From NCBI GenBank assembly GCA_019638625.1, contig JAHBTK010000003.1, forward strand, positions 620,001 to 684,000: a stretch of DNA of 64,000 nt. Reading direction: 5' to 3'. The position numbers were made by a program, and so were the translations under genes. This stretch comes from Chitinophagaceae bacterium (lineage in GTDB: Bacteria; Bacteroidota; Bacteroidia; Chitinophagales; Chitinophagaceae). Each line of letters starts with the position of its first letter. Positions within the stretch are counted from its first letter, which is position 1. Positions 9,380 to 17,304 of the stretch are shown in pieces. The notes below the pieces were generated by a model. That model saw only the letters and a program-made list of their open reading frames with translations. It did no database searches and was not told the origin of the DNA.

Positions 9380-10483
9380 CTAAACATTAAACCGGAAATG
9401 CATGATGTCGCCGTCTTCCACTACATAATCCTTACCCTGCACCGCCAGTTTACCGGCATCGCGGCAGGCGGCTTCTGATTTATATTGTATAAAATCCTTG
9501 TATTTAATTACTTCAGCGCGTATAAACCCTTTCTCAAAGTCGGAATGGATAACACCGGCTGCCTGTGGCGCCAGCATACCCTGGGTAATGGTCCAGGCCC
9601 GCACTTCCTGCACACCGGCGGTAAAATAAGTGATCAGGTTCAGCAAATGGTAGGTGGAACGGATCAACCTTGTCACGCCGCTTTCGGATAACCCCAGGTC
9701 CTCCAGGAACATCTGCCGGTCTTCATAACTCTCCATTACGGTGATTTCACTTTCGATGGCGGCGCTTACAAACAGTATCTCCGCTTTTTCATCTTTCACC
9801 AGCTCTTTTACCGCATCGGTAAACCTGTTGCCGGTAATTACACTTTTCTCATCCACGTTACACACATATATCACGGGTTTGATGGTGAGCAAAAACGTGT
9901 CATCAATGAATTTTTCCCGGTCTTCCCTGCTTACCTCAAAAGAGCGGGCGTTTTTGCCCTGTTCCAGGTGCTTTTTCAGCGCCTGAAGGAGTTCCAGCCC
10001 CCGCACCTGTTCTTTATCACCGCTGGTACGGCTTATTTTTTCTATCCGGCTGATCTTTTTTTCAACGCTGTCCAGGTCCTTTAGTTGCAGTTCGGTATCA
10101 ATGATCTCTTTGTCTCTTACGGGGTTTACGTTCCCGTCCACATGTATTACATTATCATTCTCAAAGCAGCGCAGCACATGTATGATGGCATCGGTATTAC
10201 GGATATTTCCCAGGAACTGGTTTCCCAGTCCTTCCCCCTTGCTCGCGCCCTTTACCAACCCGGCTATATCCACTATCTCTACGGTGGTAGGCACCACGCG
10301 TTCGGGCTTCACCAGTTTCTCAAGTTCTATCAGGCGGTCGTCGGGTACGGTAATAACCCCCACATTCGGCTCGATCGTACAAAAAGGAAAATTGGCAGCC
10401 TGGGCTTTCGCACTGCTCAGTGCATTGAATAAAGTTGATTTTCCTACATTGGGCAGCCCCACGATACCAGCTTGTAATGCCAT
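9380..10483 (-). CDS. ychF: YchF/OLA1 family P-loop ATPase
   Basis: The 367-residue product is full length for YchF. It starts with GIVGLPNVGKSTLFNAL (G1), has DIAGLVKGASKGEGLGNQFL (G3) and the altered G4 motif NVDE that gives ATP rather than GTP preference. It ends with a TGS domain (about 280-365) finishing in VEDGDIMHFRFNV. YchF binds ribosomes and affects translation initiation and the oxidative stress response. It is encoded alone, divergent from the gene at 10743. Confidence 0.97.
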   Translation of the reverse strand: MALQAGIVGLPNVGKSTLFNALSSAKAQAANFPFCTIEPNVGVITVPDDRLIELEKLVKPERVVPTTVEIVDIAGLVKGASKGEGLGNQFLGNIRNTDAIIHVLRCFENDNVIHVDGNVNPVRDKEIIDTELQLKDLDSVEKKISRIEKISRTSGDKEQVRGLELLQALKKHLEQGKNARSFEVSREDREKFIDDTFLLTIKPVIYVCNVDEKSVITGNRFTDAVKELVKDEKAEILFVSAAIESEITVMESYEDRQMFLEDLGLSESGVTRLIRSTYHLLNLITYFTAGVQEVRAWTITQGMLAPQAAGVIHSDFEKGFIRAEVIKYKDFIQYKSEAACRDAGKLAVQGKDYVVEDGDIMHFRFNV

Positions 10484-10584
10484 AATAGTTCAGTTTCATG
10501 CGCATGTTTGGTCCACATGCAATTTTTAAAGGCTGCAAAGGTAATGTTGTAGCAGAAATTAAAAAAACGCGCTGTCTTAACTAT

Positions 10585-10632
10585 ATCGCCGGAGGCGATA
10601 AGGAGGTAAATGTGAGGCGAGGACGCCTCACA
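10585..10632. repeat. Pair of short GC-rich hairpins in an intergenic gap
   Basis: ATCGCC-GGA-GGCGAT (10585-10599) is followed 11 bases later by TGTGAGGCG-AGGA-CGCCTCACA (10611-10632). They lie in the 259-base space between divergent ychF and the SpmA/B-like gene, about 110 bases before the latter's start. Without a T run they are unlikely terminators. They look like REP-type palindromes or a leader structure. A partial match to the first hairpin occurs at about 21869. Confidence 0.55.
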
Positions 10633-10742
10633 CAGCTTACGTACTTAGTGGGTGGTGTCTTCTATGACCACATTCTAATATCAGGTTTGGAGGTTTGCCG
10701 GATAATACAGACTTTTAGAAAGCGAATACAAACCCCTGCAAC

Positions 10743-11981
10743 ATGGCACTCAATTATATATGGCTGGCATTTTTCCTGGTAGCTTTTGTCGTAGCCTTCA
10801 TAAAATGGGCTTTCCTGGGCGACCAGGAAATTCTGAAGCTACTGATGGATGGCATTTTCAAAGCCGCCAACGATGGTTTCGATATTTCTTTGAAACTGGT
10901 AGGAATGATGTCACTGTTCCTGGGGTTCATGAAAATAGGAGAGCAGGCAGGTGCTATCAATTTTCTCTCCCGCCTGGTATCTCCCTTTTTTTCAAGGCTT
11001 TTCCCGGAGGTTCCCAAAAACCATCCGGCCACCGGGCAGATGATGATGAATTTCTCAGCCAACCTGCTGGGGCTGGACAATGCCGCTACCCCGTTTGGCA
11101 TCAAAGCCATGCAAAGCCTGCAGGAACTGAACCCCAGCAAGGATACAGCTAGTAATGCCCAGGTGATGTTCATGGCGCTCCATGCCAGCGGGCTTACGCT
11201 AATCCCTGTAGCGGTGATCGCTATGCGGGCCTCGGTAAAAGAACCTGCCGCCAACCCTACGGATATATTTGTGCCCTGCATGGTGGTAACTTTTGTAGCC
11301 ACCATCACCGCCCTGATCATCATGTCCTTCAAACAAAAAATAAACCTGCTTCATCCCGTTATACTCGGATGGATAGGAGGCATTTCCGCGTTGATAGCGG
11401 CCCTGATATGGTACCTCACCACGCTTAGCCCGGACCGTTTACAAACTTTTTCCACTACTTTGAGCAGTGGTATCATCCTGCTGATATTCCTGGCCTTCCT
11501 GCTGGGCGGCTGGCGAAAAAAAGTAAATATGTTTGAAGCGTTCGTAGAGGGCGCCAAAGGCGGTTTTGAGATAGCTGTCCGCATCATCCCCTACCTGATC
11601 GCCATGCTGGTAGCCATCAGTGTGCTGCGCAACTCCGGCATTTTTGGTTACGTGGTGGATGGTTTCCGTTACTTTTTTGCCATGCTGAGCGTAAACACCG
11701 ATTTTGTGGAAGCCCTGCCAACTGCCCTGATGAAACCCTTGAGCGGCGCCGGCGCCCGGGGCATGATGGTGGATGCGATGAACACCTATGGAGCAGATTC
11801 CTTTATCGGAAGGTTATCTTCCATCTTCCAGGGTACCAGCGATACGACCTTTTATGTGATCGCGGTGTACTTCGGGGCTATTAATGTGAAGAATACCCGC
11901 TATGCTATTCCTGTTATGCTGCTGGCAGACCTCGCCGGCATCATCACTGCGATCTTTATCGCCTACCTGTTTTTCCATTAG
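10743..11981 (+). CDS. Nucleoside-recognition (gate) domain membrane protein, SpmA-SpmB fusion type
   Basis: The 412-residue integral membrane protein has two gate/nucleoside-recognition domains. The first (about 40-200) contains GMMSLFLGFMKIGEQAG and a conserved NFSANLLGLDNAATPFGIKAM segment. The second (about 260-405) contains FEIAVRIIPYLIAMLVAISVLR and LMKPLSGAGARGM. These correspond to Bacillus SpmA and SpmB fused in one chain, the usual form in Bacteroidota. In Bacillus the pair affects spore-core dehydration; in non-sporulating bacteria the transported substrate is unknown. Many transmembrane segments are visible. It is convergent with the PorP/SprF gene. Confidence 0.9.
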   Translation: MALNYIWLAFFLVAFVVAFIKWAFLGDQEILKLLMDGIFKAANDGFDISLKLVGMMSLFLGFMKIGEQAGAINFLSRLVSPFFSRLFPEVPKNHPATGQMMMNFSANLLGLDNAATPFGIKAMQSLQELNPSKDTASNAQVMFMALHASGLTLIPVAVIAMRASVKEPAANPTDIFVPCMVVTFVATITALIIMSFKQKINLLHPVILGWIGGISALIAALIWYLTTLSPDRLQTFSTTLSSGIILLIFLAFLLGGWRKKVNMFEAFVEGAKGGFEIAVRIIPYLIAMLVAISVLRNSGIFGYVVDGFRYFFAMLSVNTDFVEALPTALMKPLSGAGARGMMVDAMNTYGADSFIGRLSSIFQGTSDTTFYVIAVYFGAINVKNTRYAIPVMLLADLAGIITAIFIAYLFFH

Positions 11982-11990
11982 GCGGGCTGG

Positions 11991-13007
11991 TTAAAACTTA
12001 GGGCAGTTCAGCTTTTTGCGGCCGGGATCGGAAGGTTTTTTGATGTAGATCAGAGAGATTTCATTACCGCCCCTGCGATTGGACGCGGTACTCAGGGAAG
12101 AACTGTTGATGTCGTAGCTATAGCCGATCCGTATACCTGCGAACTCAATACCGATATAAGGTATAACAGCATCTTTGAAGCGATACCAGGCGCCTGCATA
12201 CAGGTTGGCAGCCAGATCCTCATCTTCATTCAGGGCAAAATCAAATGCCCCTCCGATAACTGTTTCCCTGGCGCCGGCCTGGCGCTGATGAATAAAGCTG
12301 GTATGAAAAGTGGTTCTGTAAGCTACCGGCAGGTAGCCGCCACCGTGAACGGTAAGCCTGGAATTCAGGACATAGTTGCCCCCCATAAAAGACTCGCTGG
12401 GGCGGTTGATATGATAGGAAGAAATGCCGACATAAAAATTATTGTTGTCGTTGGTACTGCCGGAGTACATTACACCGGCGTTCATATCCGCATAATTTAA
12501 TACGATGTTCCTGGTATTGTTAGAGAAATCCTCCTGGGTGGTTCCCGTAAAGCCGTCTGCCCGCAGCATATCCTCAAATTTAGCCCGGGTAATATCCAGC
12601 CTTTTATTCGCATAGGTACCCTGGAAACCAACGGTGATCACATGATAGCCGTTTTCATCCAGCGCTTTGTGATAGGCTGTGGATAACGCAATATAGTTGT
12701 TGTTCAGTATCCTGTCCGCACTCTGGTCATTCATTGCCATAATCCCAACACCCCAGGTATCGAACACCGGGATCCGGTTTTGCAATATGCCAAAATCGGC
12801 CGATAGGGTTGCAGTCCGGTAAGCATTGTTGATCGTAGGCCATTGGTTGCGATAATTGCCCGCCACCCTGAAAGAACCGTCGAATTTGCCGGTATAGGCA
12901 GGGTTTAAAGTAAGCGGCGAAGAAAAAAACTGTGAGAAATGCGGATCCTGCGCATTCGCGTAATTAAGCGTCAATATCCCCATCGCGACAAACAATATCT
13001 TTTTCAT
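11991..13007 (-). CDS. PorP/SprF family outer-membrane protein (T9SS-associated)
   Basis: The 338-residue product has a signal peptide (to about NANAQ) and then the family's defining start, DPHFSQFFSSPLTLNPAYTGKFDGSFRVAGNYRNQW. Repeated beta-strands follow, ending in GIRIGYSYDIN near residue 300. PorP/SprF proteins sit in the outer membrane and work with the type IX secretion system, often helping to present or anchor secreted adhesins. The usual partner, a large gliding-motility-associated C-terminal domain protein, is not in this window; upstream on the same strand is upp. Its cargo therefore cannot be named. Confidence 0.93.
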   Translation of the reverse strand: MKKILFVAMGILTLNYANAQDPHFSQFFSSPLTLNPAYTGKFDGSFRVAGNYRNQWPTINNAYRTATLSADFGILQNRIPVFDTWGVGIMAMNDQSADRILNNNYIALSTAYHKALDENGYHVITVGFQGTYANKRLDITRAKFEDMLRADGFTGTTQEDFSNNTRNIVLNYADMNAGVMYSGSTNDNNNFYVGISSYHINRPSESFMGGNYVLNSRLTVHGGGYLPVAYRTTFHTSFIHQRQAGARETVIGGAFDFALNEDEDLAANLYAGAWYRFKDAVIPYIGIEFAGIRIGYSYDINSSSLSTASNRRGGNEISLIYIKKPSDPGRKKLNCPKF

Positions 13008-13044
13008 CCGCTTTAATTGTTATTCAAGTTACGAATAAATTGAT

Positions 13045-13695
13045 TTATGACTGGACCTTGGGGCCGTACGCCAGATCGCCGGCATCTCCCAGCCCGGGAA
13101 CAATATATCCTTTGGCTGTTAATTCATCATCGATAGCGCCACACCAAAGTTTCACTCCCGGCTCTTCTCTCCTTAAAAATTCAACCCCCACTGTACAGGC
13201 GATCGCGGCCACCACATGGATCGCCGCAGGGGTACCGGTAGCTCTTAAAAACCGAATCGCTTTTACCAGTGAAGCGCCCGTTGCCAGCATCGGATCGGAA
13301 ATGATCACCACCCTGTCGTCAATATCCGGGCTCGACACATATTCTATATTTATTTCAAAAGAGCCATCGCGGTGATGCTTTCGATACGCCGAAACAAACG
13401 CGTTGTCCGCCTTATCGAAATAATTCAGCAAACCCTGGTGAAGCGGTATGCCCGCCCTCAGTATAGTAGCCAAAACAGGTTGCTGCTTCAGTACTTTGCA
13501 AACCGAGCTTCCCAAAGGCGTAGGCACTTCCTTTTCTTCCCATTCCAGGTGCTGACTGATCTCGTAAGCGATCACTTCACCAATTCTTTCCAGGTTTCGC
13601 CGGAAACGTTGCCTGTCTGCCTGGACGTCCACATCTCTTAATTCGGCAATCCAGTTGCTCAACAGCGAGTGTTTTGCGTTAAAATCTACAACCAT
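13045..13695 (-). CDS. upp: Uracil phosphoribosyltransferase
   Basis: At 216 residues this is full length for Upp, which converts uracil and PRPP to UMP in pyrimidine salvage. The PRPP-binding motif is visible as VVIISDPMLATGASLVKAI near residue 130, the dimer/substrate segment ATILRAGIPLHQGLLNYF near residue 78, and the uracil-binding C-terminus YIVPGLGDAGDLAYG. It lies 37 bases upstream of the PorP/SprF gene on the same strand; the two products have no obvious functional link. Confidence 0.97.
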   Translation of the reverse strand: MVVDFNAKHSLLSNWIAELRDVDVQADRQRFRRNLERIGEVIAYEISQHLEWEEKEVPTPLGSSVCKVLKQQPVLATILRAGIPLHQGLLNYFDKADNAFVSAYRKHHRDGSFEINIEYVSSPDIDDRVVIISDPMLATGASLVKAIRFLRATGTPAAIHVVAAIACTVGVEFLRREEPGVKLWCGAIDDELTAKGYIVPGLGDAGDLAYGPKVQS

Positions 13696-13993
13696 AAGGT
13701 TTTGTTTTGGTTATCAATAGATTCCATCACAAAACTAAACGCTGCAGCCCGTAATCAAAACTTTTATCGGTTTTTTTCAGAGGTCCCGGTTGTATCAAAC
13801 GCCTGAGAGTAAGGTATTAATATAGGACCTATTTGTTATTGCAGTTATATAAAAACATACTACTACCTAACCGTTTGTTTATCGCTGCATTACATGTAGT
13901 TTTTTCAATCCTTCTTCCCAGGGAAAGGTGATTTATTGACTTATGTCAATCGCTGAATTATTTTAATTGGCAATATGCTGTATTTTGCACCCG

Positions 13994-15208
13994 ATGTTGT
14001 TTAAAGATGTAATCGGACAGGCGGAGGTAAAAAATCACTTGCTGGACCTGGTACACAATAACCGGCTGAGTCATGCCTTATTGTTTTTAGGGAAAGAAGG
14101 TTCGGGGGCATTACCCCTGGCGCTGGCTTTTTCCGAATATGTTACGCTTTATTTTTCGGCACAGGCAGCAACCGCCGCTTCTCCCTCCCTGTTTGGAGAA
14201 GAGCAACCGGTAGAAACAGTCGCCCACTTTACCGCGGAAGAAGCGGACGCCTGGATGGAAAAACAACAGGCATTCAGCAAAACCGCGGGCATGATCCATC
14301 CGGATATTCATTTTTCCTATCCCGTGATACCCCGGAAAAGCGGCGACAAACCCGTGAGCACAGATTATATCACTGAGTGGCGGGAGTTTATAAAGCTGTA
14401 TCCTTACGGAAATGCTTACGACTGGCTGCAATTTATCGGTGCGGAAAACAAGCAGGGGAACATTACCGCCTACGAGTGTAATGACATTATCAGGAAACTG
14501 AACCTGAAGAGCTTTGAAAGCCCATATAAGATCTTACTGATGTGGTTGCCGGAGTACCTGGGCAATGAGGGTAATAAACTGCTGAAGCTGATAGAAGAAC
14601 CGCCTGCCAAAACACTTTTCCTGCTGGTTGCGGAAAATGAAAACCTCATTTTGCCGACCATATTATCCCGCACACAACTGATCAAAGTGCCGGCGCCGGA
14701 AACCGCGGAAATAGCCGGCTCACTTTCCCAAAGAGCAGAACTTAGCCGGGAGCAGGCTTTACAACTGGCATCTGTATGCGACGGCAATTACCGGGAAGCC
14801 CTTCAACTGCTGCAACATTCCGGGGAAGACTGGCAGGCCATGCTTCGTGAATGGCTGAATGCTATTCTGAAAACAGGGCCGGCGGCGCAGGTAAAATGGG
14901 TGGAGGAGATCAGCCGCCAGGGCAGGGAAAAACAAAAGCAGTTTTTGAGGTACTTTAACCACCTGCTCGAACAAAGCATCCGGCTGCAGTTGATACCCCA
15001 GGCGGCGCAAACCATGCCGGAAGCGGAAAAAGATTTCGCTGCCCGGCTGAATAAAATAGCTTCCCTGCCGCAGCAACAGGCTATTATAGAGGAGTTGGAC
15101 AAAGCCGCTTATTATATTGAAAGGAATGCCCACGGGAAAATGCTTTTTCATGCATTGACGATCAAGCTGTATCACATCATTGCAAAGAGCGAGGTTGTGC
15201 ATTTTTGA
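13994..15208 (+). CDS. holB: DNA polymerase III subunit delta' (clamp loader)
   Basis: I start the gene at the ATG at 13994, giving 404 residues that open MLFKDVIGQAEVKNHLLDLV, the usual delta' beginning. A TTG nine codons upstream is possible but would add only non-conserved residues. The N-terminal AAA+ domain contains SHALLFLGKEGSG where a P-loop would be; it is degenerate, as expected for delta'. LIEEPPAKTLFLLVAEN and ILSRTQLIKVP form the conserved sensor-1 region. The protein is part of the sliding-clamp loader at the replication fork. It converges on the flavoprotein gene downstream. Confidence 0.92.
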   Translation: MLFKDVIGQAEVKNHLLDLVHNNRLSHALLFLGKEGSGALPLALAFSEYVTLYFSAQAATAASPSLFGEEQPVETVAHFTAEEADAWMEKQQAFSKTAGMIHPDIHFSYPVIPRKSGDKPVSTDYITEWREFIKLYPYGNAYDWLQFIGAENKQGNITAYECNDIIRKLNLKSFESPYKILLMWLPEYLGNEGNKLLKLIEEPPAKTLFLLVAENENLILPTILSRTQLIKVPAPETAEIAGSLSQRAELSREQALQLASVCDGNYREALQLLQHSGEDWQAMLREWLNAILKTGPAAQVKWVEEISRQGREKQKQFLRYFNHLLEQSIRLQLIPQAAQTMPEAEKDFAARLNKIASLPQQQAIIEELDKAAYYIERNAHGKMLFHALTIKLYHIIAKSEVVHF

Positions 15209-15230
15209 TTACTGATTGGGAACTGATTCT

Positions 15231-16481
15231 TCAAATCACGCAATCCGCTATCCCCTTTGCCGCTATCCATCCGCTGGTCCAGGCATGCTGAAAGTTGAAG
15301 CCGCCGGTGATGCCGTCCACATCCATTATTTCTCCGGCGAAAAATAATCCCGGGTGTATTTTACTCTGCATGGTATTCACATCTATTTCTTTCAGGGAGA
15401 TACCGCCTGCCGTAACAAACTCTTCCTTAAAAGTTGTTTTTCCCTTTATTTCAAAAGACTGTCCTGTCAATTTTTGGATCAGTCCGTTTTGCTGCAATGC
15501 TTTTAAATCATCCCAACGTTGATCCGGCGAGATATTTGCTTCTGCCAAGAGATATTCCCATAAGCGGGCGGGCAAACCAAACGGGTTACCCGAACTTACT
15601 TTCTTTCCACTGTGTTGCTGCCTGATCTCCTGCCACCCGGCACGCAAACTATGTTCTGTGTATTCCGGTATCCAGTTAACGAGAATATCAAAATGATAGT
15701 TCTTTTCTGCCAGTTCACGGGCGCCCCAGGCGCTCAACTTTAAAATAACGGGCCCGCTCAACCCCCAGTGGGTTATGAGAAGCGAACCGGTACTGACAAG
15801 TTTAGTGCTTGTTACTTTCACTACAGCCGATGGCACACTTATCCCCATTAGGGTGGTGAGTGAATTCTTTGCATTTTTCTGATCCGGCATATTAAATGTA
15901 AACAGTGAAGGAACCGGCGTACTGATGGTATGCCCAAGCCGGGTGAGCCACGCGAATTGTTCCGGCTTCGGAAATCCGCCACAGGCAACACAAATATAAT
16001 CGGCGGTCATTAGTTTTTCATTGTCTAATTGTATTTTGTAGGAGTTCTCGCCCGGTACAATGGCTTTTACCGCGGTATTGGTATGAATGATCACCGAATA
16101 TTTTTCCGCTTCCCGCATCAGGCAGTCGATGATTGACTGTGAGCTATTGCTCACCGGGAACATCCTGCCATCGGCTTCTGTTTTTAATTGTACACCCCGT
16201 TCCTCAAACCACTGAATGGTATCCGTAGTAAAAAAATGATGAAAGGCTTTTTTAAGAAAATTGGCACCCCGCGGGTAGTTCAGCACCATATCCGGGATGC
16301 TGAAACAGGCATGGGTGACATTACAACGCCCACCACCACTCACTCTTACCTTAGAAAGCAGCTTACCTGTTTTTTCGAGTATGGTTACCCGTAAGTCCGG
16401 GTTCAGCCTGGCAGCGTTCACCGCGGTAAAAAAACCCGCAGCGCCACCGCCTGTCACTACCAGATGTTTTGGTTTCATCAT
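15231..16481 (-). CDS. HI0933/BaiN-like flavoprotein (NAD(P)/FAD-dependent oxidoreductase)
   Basis: The product is about 416 residues from the ATG at 16479-16481 (an adjacent ATG at 16476-16478 works equally well). An N-terminal FAD-binding Rossmann motif is visible as LVVTGGGAAGFFTAVNAA, followed by the family marker SGGGRCNVTH near residue 50. The C-terminus has FFAGEIMDVDGITGGFNFQHAWTSG, also diagnostic of the HI0933-like family. BaiN in gut clostridia reduces bile-acid intermediates, but most members have unknown substrates, so I give no symbol. The strong hairpin just upstream terminates the previous gene on this strand. Confidence 0.93.
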   Translation of the reverse strand: MMKPKHLVVTGGGAAGFFTAVNAARLNPDLRVTILEKTGKLLSKVRVSGGGRCNVTHACFSIPDMVLNYPRGANFLKKAFHHFFTTDTIQWFEERGVQLKTEADGRMFPVSNSSQSIIDCLMREAEKYSVIIHTNTAVKAIVPGENSYKIQLDNEKLMTADYICVACGGFPKPEQFAWLTRLGHTISTPVPSLFTFNMPDQKNAKNSLTTLMGISVPSAVVKVTSTKLVSTGSLLITHWGLSGPVILKLSAWGARELAEKNYHFDILVNWIPEYTEHSLRAGWQEIRQQHSGKKVSSGNPFGLPARLWEYLLAEANISPDQRWDDLKALQQNGLIQKLTGQSFEIKGKTTFKEEFVTAGGISLKEIDVNTMQSKIHPGLFFAGEIMDVDGITGGFNFQHAWTSGWIAAKGIADCVI

Positions 16482-16483
16482 AA

Positions 16484-16513
16484 GCAAAAAGGCTATCAGT
16501 AACTGACAGCCTT
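16484..16513 (-). terminator. Rho-independent terminator after the Uma2 gene
   Basis: On the minus strand AAGGCTGTCAG (16503-16513), loop TTA, and CTGATAGCCTT (16489-16499) form an 11-base stem with one G-U pair, ending in a T run. It lies 59 bases past the stop of the Uma2-like gene and directly at the start of the flavoprotein gene. Confidence 0.82.
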
Positions 16514-16572
16514 CACAAATGTATGTTACCGGAGTATAATAACCCTCACAGGTTTATATCCATAGCAGAGGA

Positions 16573-17169
16573 TTATGCCCCTTCCGGTTTCACACCGGCA
16601 TAGATATCCGCTACCGGGATATTTTCATTAATGGTTTGTATATAAAGCGTTTCTTCCGCCGACTTATATTCTTCCAGTTCCCAGTGGCGGGCTTCATTCA
16701 GCCGGAATATTTCAATGTGTATACTTTCGGAGTCCACGAGTATATATTCTTTCAACGTGGGTATGTCGAGGTATAGCTTAAATTTTTCGCCGCGGTCGTA
16801 GTTTTTGGTGGAGGGAGAAAGTATTTCAATTATCACATCCGGGTTCAAAACATTCCAGTTATCATTATTGAGCGTTTCCGGCTCGCCGCAAATAATGGAA
16901 ATATCAGGGTAGGTGAAAAGGGTATTGGATTCTATATGTATGCGTTGCTCGCTGCCAAAAGGCTGGCATGGTTTGCCTTTCAGCTTAATCACCAATTCGC
17001 CGAACAGGTTCCTGAAAATAATATTGTGCGGTATTTTAGGGGCAGACATGTCAAATATCTCGCCTTTGTAATATTCGTGTTTTTCCGTGGCTGCTTCTTC
17101 CATTGAAAGGTATTCTTCAATGGTAAATTTTTGTTTCCCGTAAGCAACAGCCGGCTCTCTTATTTCCAT
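16573..17169 (-). CDS. Uma2/DUF820 family PD-(D/E)XK nuclease-fold protein
   Basis: A 198-residue protein with the DUF820 layout: an N-terminal [12 protein letters not shown] segment, [13 protein letters not shown], then the nuclease-fold core [11 protein letters not shown] and [37 protein letters not shown]. The D, E-x-L and later lysine positions fit a PD-(D/E)XK active site. Members are very common in cyanobacteria and Bacteroidota, often in many copies, and no in vivo role is settled. A REP-like palindrome pair lies just upstream and its own terminator just downstream. Confidence 0.88.
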   Translation of the reverse strand: MEIREPAVAYGKQKFTIEEYLSMEEAATEKHEYYKGEIFDMSAPKIPHNIIFRNLFGELVIKLKGKPCQPFGSEQRIHIESNTLFTYPDISIICGEPETLNNDNWNVLNPDVIIEILSPSTKNYDRGEKFKLYLDIPTLKEYILVDSESIHIEIFRLNEARHWELEEYKSAEETLYIQTINENIPVADIYAGVKPEGA

Positions 17170-17196
17170 GTAATAAAAATATAACTATTCCCTCAA

Positions 17197-17249
17197 AAAC
17201 CTGTGAGGTTTGCAGCGCAGCTTTCCTTCCCGGCAAACCTCACAGGTTT
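17197..17249. repeat. Inverted pair of AAACCTGTGAGGTTT REP-like palindromes
   Basis: The left arm at 17197-17213 and right arm at 17233-17249 are 17-base perfect reverse complements (AAACCTGTGAGGTTTGC and its complement) around a 19-base loop. Each arm is also a small palindrome in itself. Further copies are a half at 16544-16555 (CCTCACAGGTTT) and a diverged copy at 19833-19850. The arrangement resembles bacterial REP/BIME units; no RAYT-type transposase gene is present in the window. Confidence 0.75.
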
Positions 17250-17304
17250 ACTAAAAGCCGGAGGAAAACCAGCATGAGCCTAAACCATAAATGATCGAAT
17301 GGTA

